Source: Aphelocoma coerulescens (Eukaryota > Chordata > Aves > Passeriformes > Corvidae). Taken from it: DNA of 64,000 bases. The translations under genes were made by a program, and so were the position numbers. How positions within the stretch are numbered: the stretch's first letter is position 1; every line of letters begins with the position of its first letter. Positions 13,073 through 24,500 of the stretch are shown here, piece by piece. The stretch covers positions 10,906,001-10,970,000 of the forward strand of contig NC_091017.1 in assembly GCF_041296385.1 (NCBI RefSeq). The letters run 5' to 3'. The notes under the pieces are model-generated. The model searched no databases. It was not told the origin of the DNA and worked only from the letters and a program-made list of their open reading frames with translations.

Positions 13073-13983
13073 TCCACTGATGTTCTCTCCCATGCAAGAT
13101 GATTATTTTCTGGGTGTGGGGCAGATCATGATGACTAAGAGCGTTTTTACAACACTCCAGGGACAATTCAATATATGAAAAAATAATTATTTTGTGAGGA
13201 GAGGAATTTATGATGCCTGGATTCTTGTGGGTGTTTGTGCCTAGGTTAATAAGGTGTCTCTGCCTAACAAGATGCAGATTAAGAGGGCGATTTCTAATAC
13301 TATTCCGTTTGGTTGATTCTCTGATGTGAATTGATATAGCTGTTCATAGCACTGTGAAAACACAGGTCTCATTCCACTGCCTGATTTTCCTTTTTGGCAA
13401 AAGGTTCATACAGTTGAGACATCTGCCCTTTCATCATATTTAATGGAAAACATGCAGTTAATTCAAAGGTTACATTTGGGTGGGGAGGTTGTGTTGGACC
13501 ATCTGACATACAAAATGATTTCCTCTGGAAACAACATAAGGATTTACAGATTCATAATGACTCAGCACCATCAGCACTTTTAAACTCAACAGTCTATGCT
13601 AGAACATGTCAATGTTATGTAAACAGTTGTGATTTGAAATGAGGCTTGTGCCTCATTTGTGACTAATCTACTGATTGCGGAAGAGAGGGGAAAGAAGTGC
13701 TAACCAGCCCGAGGCGGGGATGGAGCATTCCCAAAGTCATTTTGTGTGAGTTGCTCTGTTCTACATGTATCAAGATCTCCAACCTCAACAATACTGTAAA
13801 AATAAAAAGAGAAGTTCAAAGGCTACACGTGAGTTTGATATGTTGATCCATTTACATTATGAAAGTTTATTTTACATGATTCAACACCTTCATATTGTAA
13901 TTCTTCTTTACAATGTCAAAGGCTGCATGAGTCACAGACTTACACACCAAGGCAGTATATTGGACATTTTAGGTATGTGAAGA

Positions 13984-14054
13984 CAATGTTTCTTTATTTG
14001 GTCAGTTAGCGCTTTTCACAGTAAGAGTCAAGTTCTCCAACACCCCACAAAAGC
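13984..14054. repeat. Dispersed repeat, copy B
   Basis: The counterpart of the repeat at 11143-11214, with scattered mismatches. Both copies lie in intron 2 in the same orientation, about 2.8 kb apart. Confidence 0.55.
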
Positions 14055-14547
14055 AAAAAATCAGGGCCCAATCTGACATAAAAAGCATATATGGTGCCCC
14101 AACTCTGAAAACTACTGGACAATAGTTTCACCAGGAGTTATTCCTGTATCCACAGACAAGAGCAATTGCTCCAGAAGGTAGTGCCAAGACTGAGAAAATG
14201 TAAAGGCGACTTCCTTCTTCACTGTACTATATCTAGGTATGGCTAACAACATTATTAGTGACATCAGTGGACGTCGTAAGCCTAGCAAAATTAAGGCAAG
14301 TAATTGAATTTTTGTGGTAGGGAGTTTTCTTATTCCCCCCATACATGCACACGTCTTCTTGAACATTTCAAAGCTGATGAGCAAAATAGCATTTTTAAAC
14401 TCTCTGAAGCAACCATAGTAAAAGAACACAGTTAATTGACCAAAATATGTTTGATTTGTTTTGCCCAACATATATCACAGATTTTTATTTATGACTGACA
14501 AGTGCATTGCCATCAGAAAAGAAATGGAGGAGTCACAATACACTTAC

Positions 14548-14674
14548 CGAATGATGAGTAGTTCAACCCAGACCCTCACAAATGCAGGTAATGGGCCAAA
14601 GGCCTCCAGGATATAGGTGTAGTGACCACCAGATTTCTTAATACACGTTCCTAGTTCAGCATAGCAGAGGGCAC
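14548..14674 (-). CDS. SLC7A11: SLC7A11 exon 2 (xCT, residues about 93-135)
   Basis: A 127-nt exon between an acceptor (ctcacag, ending 14675) and a donor (gtaagtg from 14547). GT completes Gly-93. There follow 41 codons starting '[20 protein letters not shown]' and ending 'WVELLII', and CG opens the Arg-135 codon. The segment '[12 protein letters not shown]' and the following '[13 protein letters not shown]' are hallmark sequence of the light chains of heteromeric amino-acid transporters (SLC7 family). The length matches human xCT exactly, residue for residue. Confidence 0.97.
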
Positions 14675-17286
14675 CTGTGAGAATTCAATTGTGGCAACAT
14701 GAGAAATACCCAGAAATACCTATCAAAACATTTATAGCCTAACCAACAGACCTGTCATGGTTTCACAACTACTTTTTATATGTTTTAATTTTTTTCCAAT
14801 TAATTTTGTACGTTTTAATTCATTCAACTAGATACGCAGTTAACCAAACTGTGCATCTATTCAGTTTTATTTAAAGCCACTGGCCAAGCTATTTGCAATA
14901 AGTGTTGACACTCCTCTGCATCTTGTGAAGAGGGACAACAAAATGGGGTGTCACACCACCCACTCTACTTCCCAGGCAGCCAGACTGCACCACTAAATGA
15001 AAGACTTCTGACACATTTGCTTGTTATCAAAGGCTGATTAGCTCTTTTCAGCCTTAGAGATGCCTGGCTCAAACTCTGAAGGTCTGAAAACTGTATTACC
15101 TCTCCTCAGCCATGGACAAAAGCAACTGAATTGCCAAAATTTGGAAGCAGGATCTGTAGAATAAGAATTTTCCTCAACATTACTTCTAATGTTTTATATG
15201 CAAAACTCAGGGGATGGCTTAGTCATGGATTTTCAACACTGGTGGGGTGTTTTTGTGTGCTAAAAATGCAGTGAAGGGTCAGGAACCATCAGCCAGTTAC
15301 AGAGCTGGGGATTCACAGCTCCATAGGTAGACCACATCAATACTGTTTCACAACCAATAGACATAGGCAGCCTTTTTGGAAGATTCTGAGAAGCCAGTAA
15401 TAAACATTAATAAAGTTTGTTACCACTGCATCACACAGAGTTAAGATCAGCAACATACATGAACTCATTTCAGCTCTCTTGCCTGCATGCTTTTACGCTA
15501 CAACACTTTTAGATAAAAACTACAGTTGTCAAAACCACATCACATGTACAAGCCCATTAAAGCTGTACCACATGATGACAAATTCTCCAGCCTTGTTCAT
15601 TTGTTTTGTTCAGGGCTTTGCAAAAATGTGGCAACTTTTATCCACTATTCTTTAGCTTACATGAAGATGTACTTAAAGGAATCCTTGCAGACACATTAAA
15701 AAAAAAAGCTGGTTTTGCATTTTCTTTTGCCAGACTCTTCTGTTGAGGTTCAGGATGAAATGAAATTGTGGTTTAATATATGTTATGCACACAGCCTCAG
15801 CAAGACCTTAAGTGACCTCTACATGTGATTTAATTACAATTGAGTCATGCAGGGAACTAAATTTTTTAAAAAATTAAAAAAAAAAAAAAAAAAGGCAACA
15901 ACAACCAAAAAATAAACTGTAACAGGTCGATTCTGAGAACAAAATACTATCTTTTGCTGTGGCAAATTACACAGTTACTCATATCTAGAGGTCTGGAAAA
16001 TGACCTAAAAAAATCTGTCTGATAAAAGAGATTTTTTGTTGTTGTTGTTGTACAGACTTTATTTCATAGCCAGAAGATTACTACTACTAAAGTTACATCC
16101 AGAAATGTAGTGCTTAAGCAAATTCTGGGTTAAGTAACTCAAAAGACCAAGGTCTTTTGACAGGGTTACAAATAGCATCTGAGGTTTTTCTTAGCAGGGG
16201 AATTTTGTTGCAGGCAGAACTTCCACATTTGTACAAGAGATTATGCTGCACATTGTACCAATACACTTACCATTTGACCCAAATGGGTCCTAACTTACTC
16301 AGACTGTTTTTTTGGCCTGGGTGGGTTTAGCCTGAAAAGAGTATTTCTTTTAAGCTCAGAGCAAATTTACACAAGGTGGCATTTGCATGTTCCGCCTATT
16401 AAGAGACACGTTTGTCCCTCTTTTTCCTCTTCACCTCCTGCCAGTAAACAAGTAGCTTCCCTTTCAAATAAAGCCAATATTCATGTTAGTTCTTCAGTTT
16501 CTTTGAGATTAACTCATTAACTAGGTCAATGAACCCTCTGTCCTACAGAGGCCAGGGTGGAGTTTTCCACTCTGAATGAGGGTTTTGTGTACAGAACAAC
16601 TTAACTGGACTTCTTCAGAATTCAACATTCTTCAAGAACAAAAAGAATTAGTAAAAACTCCCACAATAAGCAGGCCAGCAATAAAACTCCTAGAGAACAT
16701 TTGCTTCCATCACACTGTTTTTTGTAGCCCAATCTTTTAAAGCAACATCAGGAGTGAGGAAGGAAGTAAAGAGCTGGGAAGAGGGGTGATTAGTATTATT
16801 GTTTTGCTCCCCTTCAAGCCAATACAGCTTACATACAATGGGAATTATTCCTCTCAGACCTTGCTCTATCCTCTAGGGAACTAAGTTGAGCTGGCTAAAC
16901 ATTTCAGTGGTGTTCAAGCAGTGTGCTCATCCAGCTGCCGGGGGCTTTACAAGCAAATCATAAATACGTCTTACAGACAGGAGAAAAAATATACATACAG
17001 CACATTCTACGGGGGGAAATGGACATTTGGTTTTCCTGTTCCTTTAGGGACCCATTAAAAAAAAAATATGCTTCCAACTTTCACCAGCTGGTGCCGGGAG
17101 CGGCAACAGGGATTGCAAATCTTTGCACCCTCCACAAAACCCATCCTGCAGCACAGACCTCCTGTAGTCCCATTGGTGCTTAAGCTCTGCACTGTGACTT
17201 CCTATCCAATAGTAAAATCAGAGAAATAATCACAATAATTCACCAGCTGCCCCTCTAGACCAATTAGAAACTTTTCAGGGACTTAC
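14675..17286 (-). other. SLC7A11: SLC7A11 intron 1
   Basis: A 2.6-kb intron of AT-rich unique sequence with an A-run near 15875-15893 and a short TTG repeat near 16035. No repeat family or coding segment was recognised. Confidence 0.85.
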
Positions 17287-17563
17287 CAAAAAGCGAGAGG
17301 ATACCACACACTGTCCACACAGTCAAGGACATGCCCACGCTGCCTGTGTTCTTCAGGATGCCTTTGGGAGAGATGAAGATGCCAGCTCCAATGATAGTGC
17401 CAATTATGATGGATATCCCCCTCAAAAGCGTCACTTTCTTCTTCAGCACAACTTTTCCCTCCTGGGCTCGCTGTCCGCTGTCCATAGAGGACAACTTGCC
17501 ATTAGCTTGTCCCTGCAAGTAGCTTCCGTTAGAGACTGCGGGCACAGCAGCTTTCCTAAACAT
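17287..17563 (-). CDS. SLC7A11: SLC7A11 exon 1, coding part (cystine/glutamate exchanger xCT)
   Basis: xCT is the light chain of system xc-. In the plasma membrane, with the heavy chain SLC3A2, it imports cystine in exchange for glutamate and so feeds glutathione synthesis. The exon encodes 92 residues plus one base of Gly-93. It opens '[19 protein letters not shown]', a hydrophilic cytoplasmic N-terminus. The first membrane helix follows: '[20 protein letters not shown]' holds the unwound GAG motif of the APC/LeuT fold. After that come '[16 protein letters not shown]' and 'GILSLFG'. The start is the ATG at 17563-17561, which gives the same numbering as human xCT; further in-frame extension would need a TTG start. 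The donor is G|gtaagt at 17286. The window covers about 43% of the protein. Confidence 0.97.
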
Positions 17564-17812
17564 GCTACAGTGCCACCAGCACACTGCTGGCAAGCACAGG
17601 CAGAAAAGTTTTCAGCAGAAACTCAAGGGGTTTTTTTCACTCTAGGTAGCCAACTACTTTGGCTCTTTCTCTGTCTTCTGTTATCTTTCTAGCTGCTCCT
17701 ACGCACAGGTAACAAGCTCCTAAAGAGTATGGGAGCCCTTCCTGCGATCCAAGCCCAGCTCAGAAACACCTGCGTTTTCAGACTGTGAGCTGGTACTGCC
17801 CTATCATTGGAA
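17564..17812 (-). other. SLC7A11: SLC7A11 5' untranslated region (inferred)
   Basis: Sequence between the start codon and the transcription start expected about 30 bases below the TATA-like box. Its length (about 250 nt) suits an uninterrupted leader in exon 1. The only upstream ATG (17807-17805) opens a 9-codon reading frame almost at the predicted cap site. The exact start site is inferred. Confidence 0.6.
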
Positions 17813-17838
17813 ACCAGCTCAGCTTCCGCATGGACTTG

Positions 17839-17845
17839 TATTTAA
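17839..17845 (-). promoter_or_regulatory. TATA-like box of SLC7A11
   Basis: On the minus strand this reads TTAAATA, about 280 bases above the ATG and about 35-65 bases downstream of the paired response elements. It is the best core-promoter candidate. Confidence 0.55.
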
Positions 17846-17879
17846 GCTCTTGTCATACCAAGTTACTCTAGCTGAATGA

Positions 17880-17906
17880 TGATGCAAATTCTCCAGGTTT
17901 GCATCA
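17880..17906 (-). promoter_or_regulatory. Paired inverted amino-acid response elements (ATF4/CEBP sites) of SLC7A11
   Basis: TGATGCAAA (17880-17888) and TTTGCATCA (17898-17906) are perfect reverse complements separated by 9 bases. TGATGCAAA is a C/EBP-ATF composite site bound by ATF4 during amino-acid shortage and oxidative stress. The mouse xCT promoter is known to carry two such elements in opposite orientation just above its TATA region. The same arrangement and placement here support induction by cystine starvation in this bird. Confidence 0.85.
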
Positions 17907-17928
17907 GCCATTTGAGAAACCGCTGGCA

Positions 17929-17938
17929 TTACTCAGCA
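17929..17938 (+). promoter_or_regulatory. Possible degenerate antioxidant response element
   Basis: TTACTCAGCA differs at one base from the NRF2-small-Maf type site TGACTCAGCA. It sits about 120 bases above the predicted start site. The motif is short, so chance occurrence is likely. Confidence 0.25.
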
Positions 17939-17964
17939 TTTCTCTTTTTTTGTTGTTGTTGGTT

Positions 17965-17995
17965 CCCCCCCCCCCCTTTTTTTTTTCCCCTTTTT
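17965..17995. repeat. Homopyrimidine tract C12-T10-C4-T5
   Basis: An uninterrupted pyrimidine run about 150 bases upstream of the predicted SLC7A11 start site. On the gene's sense strand it is purine-rich (G and A runs) and could adopt triplex or other non-B structure. Confidence 0.8.
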
Positions 17996-18420
17996 AAACC
18001 GCAGGGGCATGTTGCGCAACTGACCTGAGGGTGGTGGTGAGAAGAACAAAGCACTCGCAAGCAGCTCGAGCCAAATCTCGCCAGTCAATGCAAGCATATC
18101 ACCCCCGACACCCCGAGACACACTGCCAATTTTTTTAAAGCAACTCAGAGCCAGAAACAAAAGCCTGCCTAAACACAAAGCTCGTCAGAGCACAAGGGGA
18201 AAAGAAATCAAACAGGATACGTCATCCCTGGGTCTAATCCAATTTCATTCTTGAAAAACTTTCAACAAAAGTTAAGTTTGCGGGGGCTGAACTTCTAGTA
18301 TCGCAGTTGATCGGCCTCTCTCACTTCCATGATACTTCTCTAGAAATCTCTCAAGGGATCAGGACTTACGAAAAGGATACATATAGCCCCGGTGTTACCC
18401 CGAGTTACGTAGCAACACCA

Positions 18421-18440
18421 CCCCCCCACCCCCCCACCCC
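18421..18440 (-). other. Potential G-quadruplex upstream of SLC7A11
   Basis: C7-A-C7-A-C4 on the plus strand gives runs of 4, 7 and 7 G on the SLC7A11 sense strand. This is enough for four G-triplets with short loops. It lies about 600 bases above the predicted start site. Confidence 0.6.
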
Positions 18441-18584
18441 AGTCAGCCTAACGAGAACACACGGGTTATTTTCACGGAACAGGCATTTTCATAGGCGCAG
18501 CTGTTTTCTGGGGTGTCAGGAAGCAGCACCGCAACACCACTTCTTGTTAAATACACTGCAAAGGTTTACAGGCAGCTCGCATGT

Positions 18585-18594
18585 GTGACCGGGC
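18585..18594 (+). promoter_or_regulatory. Candidate antioxidant response element core
   Basis: GTGACCGGGC fits the core RTGACNNNGC bound by NRF2-Maf. It is about 770 bases above the predicted SLC7A11 start site. NRF2 is a known activator of this gene in mammals, but the motif alone is weak evidence. Confidence 0.25.
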
Positions 18595-18599
18595 AGGGG

Positions 18600-21500
18600 C
18601 AGGGCAGCACCGCAGAGCGCGGGATCTCCAACAGCTCAGGAGTCAGAATGGGATTTTTTTGTTATCGCAGAGCTCCCCTGACCAGATAAACAGGTAATCA
18701 GATGCATAAATACATTTGCTTCACCTGATCATTCAAATTCAAACTGAGCGAATAAAGTGTTAAAAAGAGATGCATTCTCCTAAAACAGAGCAAAAATCAA
18801 TACCCTTCAAGCACTTTTGACCTAATCAAGGGACAGCCTGTATAATATATGCCAAAGGGGAAAAATTCTTAGTGGTATAGCTATTGCAGCTGCTAATAGC
18901 TTCAGATTAGATCAGTGTAGTGAGATGTTATTGCTGCAGTTACTGCTCTTACAGGTATTGCTTAATTAGTAACTAGGTTTGGGGGTAAAAATAAGATCAG
19001 TTAAACCATTTTATCATTCAAACAGCAGGCACTGAGCTCGGAGCACAACTGTGCTTTCAAATTTATGTGAGAAAGAAGAAATCCTGGACTACCAACATGC
19101 TGCAACTGTAAAACTTCAGTGTTTTTAAAGCTTCGTATTTTCAGTTATAACTCACCTGTAATAGTTGGCACTGAGAGAAAAGAAGGCATAAAAAAAGTTT
19201 ATCTGGTTTAAATGCACACAAGTAAAAAGCAAAGTGATTGTAGCTTTTGACTGCATACAGTAAAGTAGTGCTTGCCTGTTTTCTGAATATATCCTACTTC
19301 TGCCTCCACCTACTGATGTGCTGAGAGCTGATCCCTCACTTCCCTGTACAGCCCACACGTGACTGCACAGACTGATTGCAGGCAGGACCTTCCCTGGTCA
19401 CCCCACAGTCCAAGCTAATTTCCATGGCACTTAGTTACAAGTAAAGCCAGGGCTAGGTGGCATGTTGTGCCAAGTTGTTTTCTCTTGATGCACGTTTCAC
19501 AGGCTGCCCCCAATAAGCTTAGGCAAGTGGATCAAATCAAACCAGCAAAAAGCATTAACTAGAGAACTGAGTTTGCTGGTGACCTTTATTTTAATTTTCA
19601 AAGGCCTTTTAATGAAGAAACACATGACATCTTCAAACATCTGATACTTTAAGGTAGACATTCTTAACTAATGTTTACCCTTTATTTACACAGGAAGTTG
19701 GTTCCAAGATCAAACCAAAAGCTCAATACCCAGACGACCCCGAGGCAGCTCCTAGCAAGCCAGTTGTCTGCAACAAACATCCAGTACAAATGCTGGGCAG
19801 AATAATGGCTTTCAAATATCATATGATTACTAGCCAGAAGAACACATGCTTGCCCGTTGGGCATAGCAATTAACACTCTCCCATGAAGGGAAAAGGGTGC
19901 TTGCTCCTTCAGTGGTATGGGGATAGCATGCATGCAAAGCTTAGGACAATTGTGAAATTCTCAGGGAAATTCATAAGGTAGGACCTGGGGAAGGCTGGAT
20001 GCAGAAAACTCCTTTTCCTAATTCCTGCCAGCTTTCTAGTGATCTCATTATTTGTAGCCTTCCCAGGGAGTATGTTTGTGTATACTGCTTCTCAATGTTA
20101 TCCACTAAAAATAAGAAAAATAGGAGCTTTTCTTCTTTGAGTTCCAGCCTTACTTCCAATTATTAGTTCCACTCAGGGTAAAGAATACTTATTTGGTGTT
20201 GGGGGGTTATTTGTTATATTCTGGGAATTTCATTACAATTATCCATCAGCTGAGCCCAGTCCTGAGGAGGTCATGAAGCTGGAAGAGGATCATAACTGTC
20301 TGCTGATCCCACTTACAGTATACTCACAAAATCTCTTCTGATTATTTGTATCTCACCAGCCACTTTTACTTCAATTATTCATCACAGGGCAAGGACCACT
20401 ATGCAAACACAACAAACAATACTCAGTGTCTTCAAAGAGCTTTCCTGAAAGCACAGGGCTTAACCTGTCCAACACTCAGAACAGCCCCATTCTTCCATAA
20501 AAACTCACTCTAAAAGCAGAACAAAAAGGTATAAGGTACAATTTTCTTTAGACTGATGAAATAATTTGAAGCAATGTTTCTAAAAATATGTTCTGAAAAT
20601 AAAACTTCAGCCTCTAATGGCATCTGGCATTGTGCATAGCCTTTTTATTGTTTCTCTTCAGGTTTTTTTTTTTCCAATTCATTGACATTTTCTCCTGAAC
20701 AAACATTTTAGAGCATAACTGAGATCATCACTATGAAATGGTTCCTTTTTGAATCTCACCATCAGCCCTGATTAGTCTATCCACTGTCTGTTCCAAACAC
20801 AAATCCTTACCAGAAAAGCCTGCAAGTCCTACACCTACACCCTGCAAAGAACTAAAACATCAGCCAGAAAATTCAGCAGCCCAGACTGGTTTGCCTGAAT
20901 GCCATCAGTGGTCTCTCACGATGTGAATAAGCTTTCTGCCAGCTCTCCTCTCAGTGCTTGAGCATCCCAGGGAATAACAAAACCTCAGTACCTGAGGCTG
21001 AACACACCTGACATGGTGTCACACCCATTTATCACACTAATAGTGTTTGTGCCAACATCTGGGCACAGCTGTATCTTTCCAAAGAAGCTATTATTTTGAT
21101 ATTTCCCCTGGGGAATGCTACGAAGCACACACAAAGCATTCCCCTTTATGGTAATGCTACAACAAACACAGCAAAGTGAAGGACCTAAAGTTCAAGCCTA
21201 GCTTGAGTTCCCACCTCTCAAGCCCACAAAAACTCCATAATTTATAGATGTAGTGAGCATACCTTGACACTCTTTCCAGGCATTTTTCTATCAGCTTATT
21301 GCATCGAACAAATCCAAAGAGTCACAAGTCAAGCCTCTAGCCGCACATTATCATGTTGACTGGAGACACGGGAATAAAAGAGGAAGTACAGCAAGACTGA
21401 AAAGGCAAGGAAAGCTCCAAACTCTTATACGTGGGTGGCATGGCATGAAAAATGTTGTTCAGAAAACTGATCTGAGTCTTCTGTGTATAATGCCAAGTTG

Positions 21501-24500
21501 TTTGTGAGCTTCAGAAAGCAGCTCTGTAGAAAGGCAGTAGTCTGGTTTCAAATGTAAAGGGATGGCAAAATACCTAAAAGTATTTGTTTAATGTAGATAA
21601 TCTAGCACTGAGAAGTTCTGACTGGGGATTTTAGCTCCTACTGCAGTGTTGAGAAGGAGTTTAACAGCATTGGGGGGGGAAAATCTATAAGCATTTAAAA
21701 ACTAAGGTGTCATTGAGAATAAATAATCATGAAGTAACAAAAATCTCAGCAGACTGGGACGGGTTTTTTAATGAAATTTTAATGCAAACATAGAACTGTG
21801 AGAATATCAAAACACTTTTTTCTCTCTACTACAGGTCAAATCTTTAAATAAAAAGGAGTTACTGAGGGTGTTGGTGGGCGTGTTATTTTGTAGTCAGAGT
21901 CTTACAAGTTACTCAATTATTTTGCATTCCACTTTGTGCGGGATACAAAGATGATATTTAGCACCAAAAAGTAAAAATGAGAAGGAATGAAATACACATC
22001 AAGATCACGGATTTTAAAAATAAGATAAAATCTCTGCATGAAATCCAAAAGCCTTTGAAATATTTTTTCTTGTTTTCTCAGTCAAAAGCTTCCAAGAAAA
22101 TGCAGGAAGCAAACAAAAATCTGGTATCAAGAAGACTGCAGACAACAGCAATTTAGAAGGCAAATGCTTCTGAAAGTTTCCCCATCTTCAATTTGCTGAT
22201 ACCTGCCAGTCAATTTTCAGCTGGAAAAGGAGGAAAAAAAAAGGGATTTCGGAAATCCCTCCGATTTTTCTCACTATAAAAGCTCTCTTTCAAAAGACAT
22301 GATGAATTTGGCTGCATGGTTTGACAGTTTAATGGGTCTTTTCTAAGCAGACAGGACTCATTAGCACCTAGTATCAAGCATTCTCCACATGAGAAAGCAA
22401 ATTCTCACCGAAGCCCTGTGTATGTGAAAATATGAGTGTGTTATATACCATCTCATTTTTCATATTCAGGATATGTGTAATCATAACCTAAACAGTGCTG
22501 TACATAAATATTATTCTTGAGTTTTCTGTGTTTGCGTTTCTCATTAGCAGAATGAGGCAACAATTTTCAGAATCCCTGTGTTATTTTTCCTCAGCTTTTG
22601 GATGCAAACACTGAGATACCCCATGGCACTTAAGAAATCAAGACCTCAGGGTAAATTTCCATTAAAACTGCTTGTGCCAGATACCTGGCATGATGGAAAG
22701 ATTGCTGGCACCTTCAGGGAGTCAGGATTTTACTTGAGATGACTCAGGCTAGGCTGGGCATGTGAAGAGAATTTGGCACATCAAAAAAAAAAAAAAAAAA
22801 ACCTTTGAAAAAATCAGAGACAGAATTAGCCCTGAGAATGTTTTCTAACCCTTTTCCCCATTTTTCATAGGAGAATTCTTCACAGTAGATAAAAAGCTTG
22901 TAATGTAAAGAAAATATACAACTGCATAGATTGTCAAATTTAACCTTGGCGCTTTAGCAACTCCATATTCACTTTTATTGTATTTTTCATACAATTTATA
23001 CAGTACCATTTTCCATTTGCATTACTCTTCTATTTGACCAGGTGCTGAACTTTCTGTGAAACATGGTTTTCCATTATAAATCAAATCTTTCCATTTTTTA
23101 AAAGGGTTGATGATACTTATCCCAGTTCACAGGTGTGACAGGTAGATTCAGTTGCTGAATTCTATTATGAAAAGAATCTATGCAAAATCTTGGAGAGGAG
23201 AATTCAAGAAGCAAAGTTTTAATTTACTGACCTAAATTTTACTAATTTACTGAATCTTTCTGATCCCTTGTCTTAACCTGAAGCCCAGTTCCTTACTTCC
23301 ACCCTTAAGAGAAGGTCACCTGTCTGTCCCACCAGATTAAGTAAGCTCATTCCCCTTCTGCTGCATACGACTTAGACTAGACACAGAATATATCAAAGTT
23401 ATTTGATTTTTCTTAAGCGAAAAACTACACTCTTACCCAAGAATAATTGTAATGAGAATTGTAGGTCCCATTTTGTTCTCATTCCTTTCTCAATTGCCAT
23501 ATGCAGCAACACTTGCACCTATGGTTTTCCCTTTTGTTTCATTTAATGTAGATTTTTTTGGTCTGGAGACCAAAGAGATCTTGTTTGGGACATTGTGCAG
23601 GTCATGAATGCAGGAACGTCAGGCTTCAGTCGATGAGCTCTGAGGTGGTCAGGGCTTCTTTAGCAGCAATGGCACAACATCTCCATCAATAGAGATGGAT
23701 AGAAGCATCTCAGTTAAGGGTTGAAGCAGTGATAGAGTTTACCACAAGAAGGGATTTAACCTGCAGATAAGCAAAAGCACATACATGCCCAGAAATGTTT
23801 CAGCAGTGACTGGCAGTCAATCATTCACACTGTCATAGCAGTTTAGCGTTGAAATGCAGCCTGTGGGTCCTACACGGAATCACTTTATTTGCATCTAAAT
23901 ACACATAGTATATCTTCTTGAAGTATTAAAATCTCCATCAGAAAAAGCACTCACTTGGAGCACCGCCCAGGTGCTTCAGCAGTTTGTACTAGTGCAGCTC
24001 CATACATTATTCCCACATTTCAATAGAGAGGAGCATTTTAGTGCTGAGGTCAGCCTCTGTTTTTACTTTGAAAACAAAGTTCCTATTTTCCACATTCACA
24101 ATCTATTCTTCAGAGACACTGTCTGTCAAAGTATAGTAATTTTATCATGTTTAGTGATATTTAGTAAGAAGATTAAGAAGCTGATGTATGGCAAATAGAC
24201 AATGTGTGGGTTTGATGAGGGTATCTCTGACTTGCCTCTTCTAGACTTAAAAATTTTGTGCAAAACAGCTACCATGCAGAAATATGCCCTCTTCCCCCTC
24301 CCCACATTTGTGAGGAGGTACAGTTTACCCAGATCGTGACAAGTTCAGTCTCCAGGACAACAAAAAGTACTGACATGGATTTCTAAGCACATTTCAAACT
24401 CACGCTTCACATATAAATTTGCAAACAGGCAGCAGCTCGACCCCCTCTGTGGATAAAGCACCACTTCCAGCATTTTTCCATCCCTTCCACCTTTAATCTA

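Larger units (their letters stand above)
10530..14547 (-). other. SLC7A11: SLC7A11 intron 2
   Basis: A 4-kb intron. It contains a CR1 3' end (12225-12315), a TATAAAA/ATTAAA pair suggesting an old LTR or cryptic promoter (about 12973-13072), and two related ~70-bp repeats (11143-11214 and 13984-14054). The 87-119-codon ORFs here have no recognisable features. Confidence 0.85.

Noticed and set aside
17564..17593. Ten-residue N-terminal extension of SLC7A11 exon 1
   Set aside because: It would start with TTG (minus strand). The ATG at 17563 gives the exact length and numbering of mammalian xCT.
22243..22259. Short palindrome GGGATTTC-G-GAAATCCC
   Set aside because: An 8-bp stem in intergenic DNA with no associated gene or repeat; likely chance.
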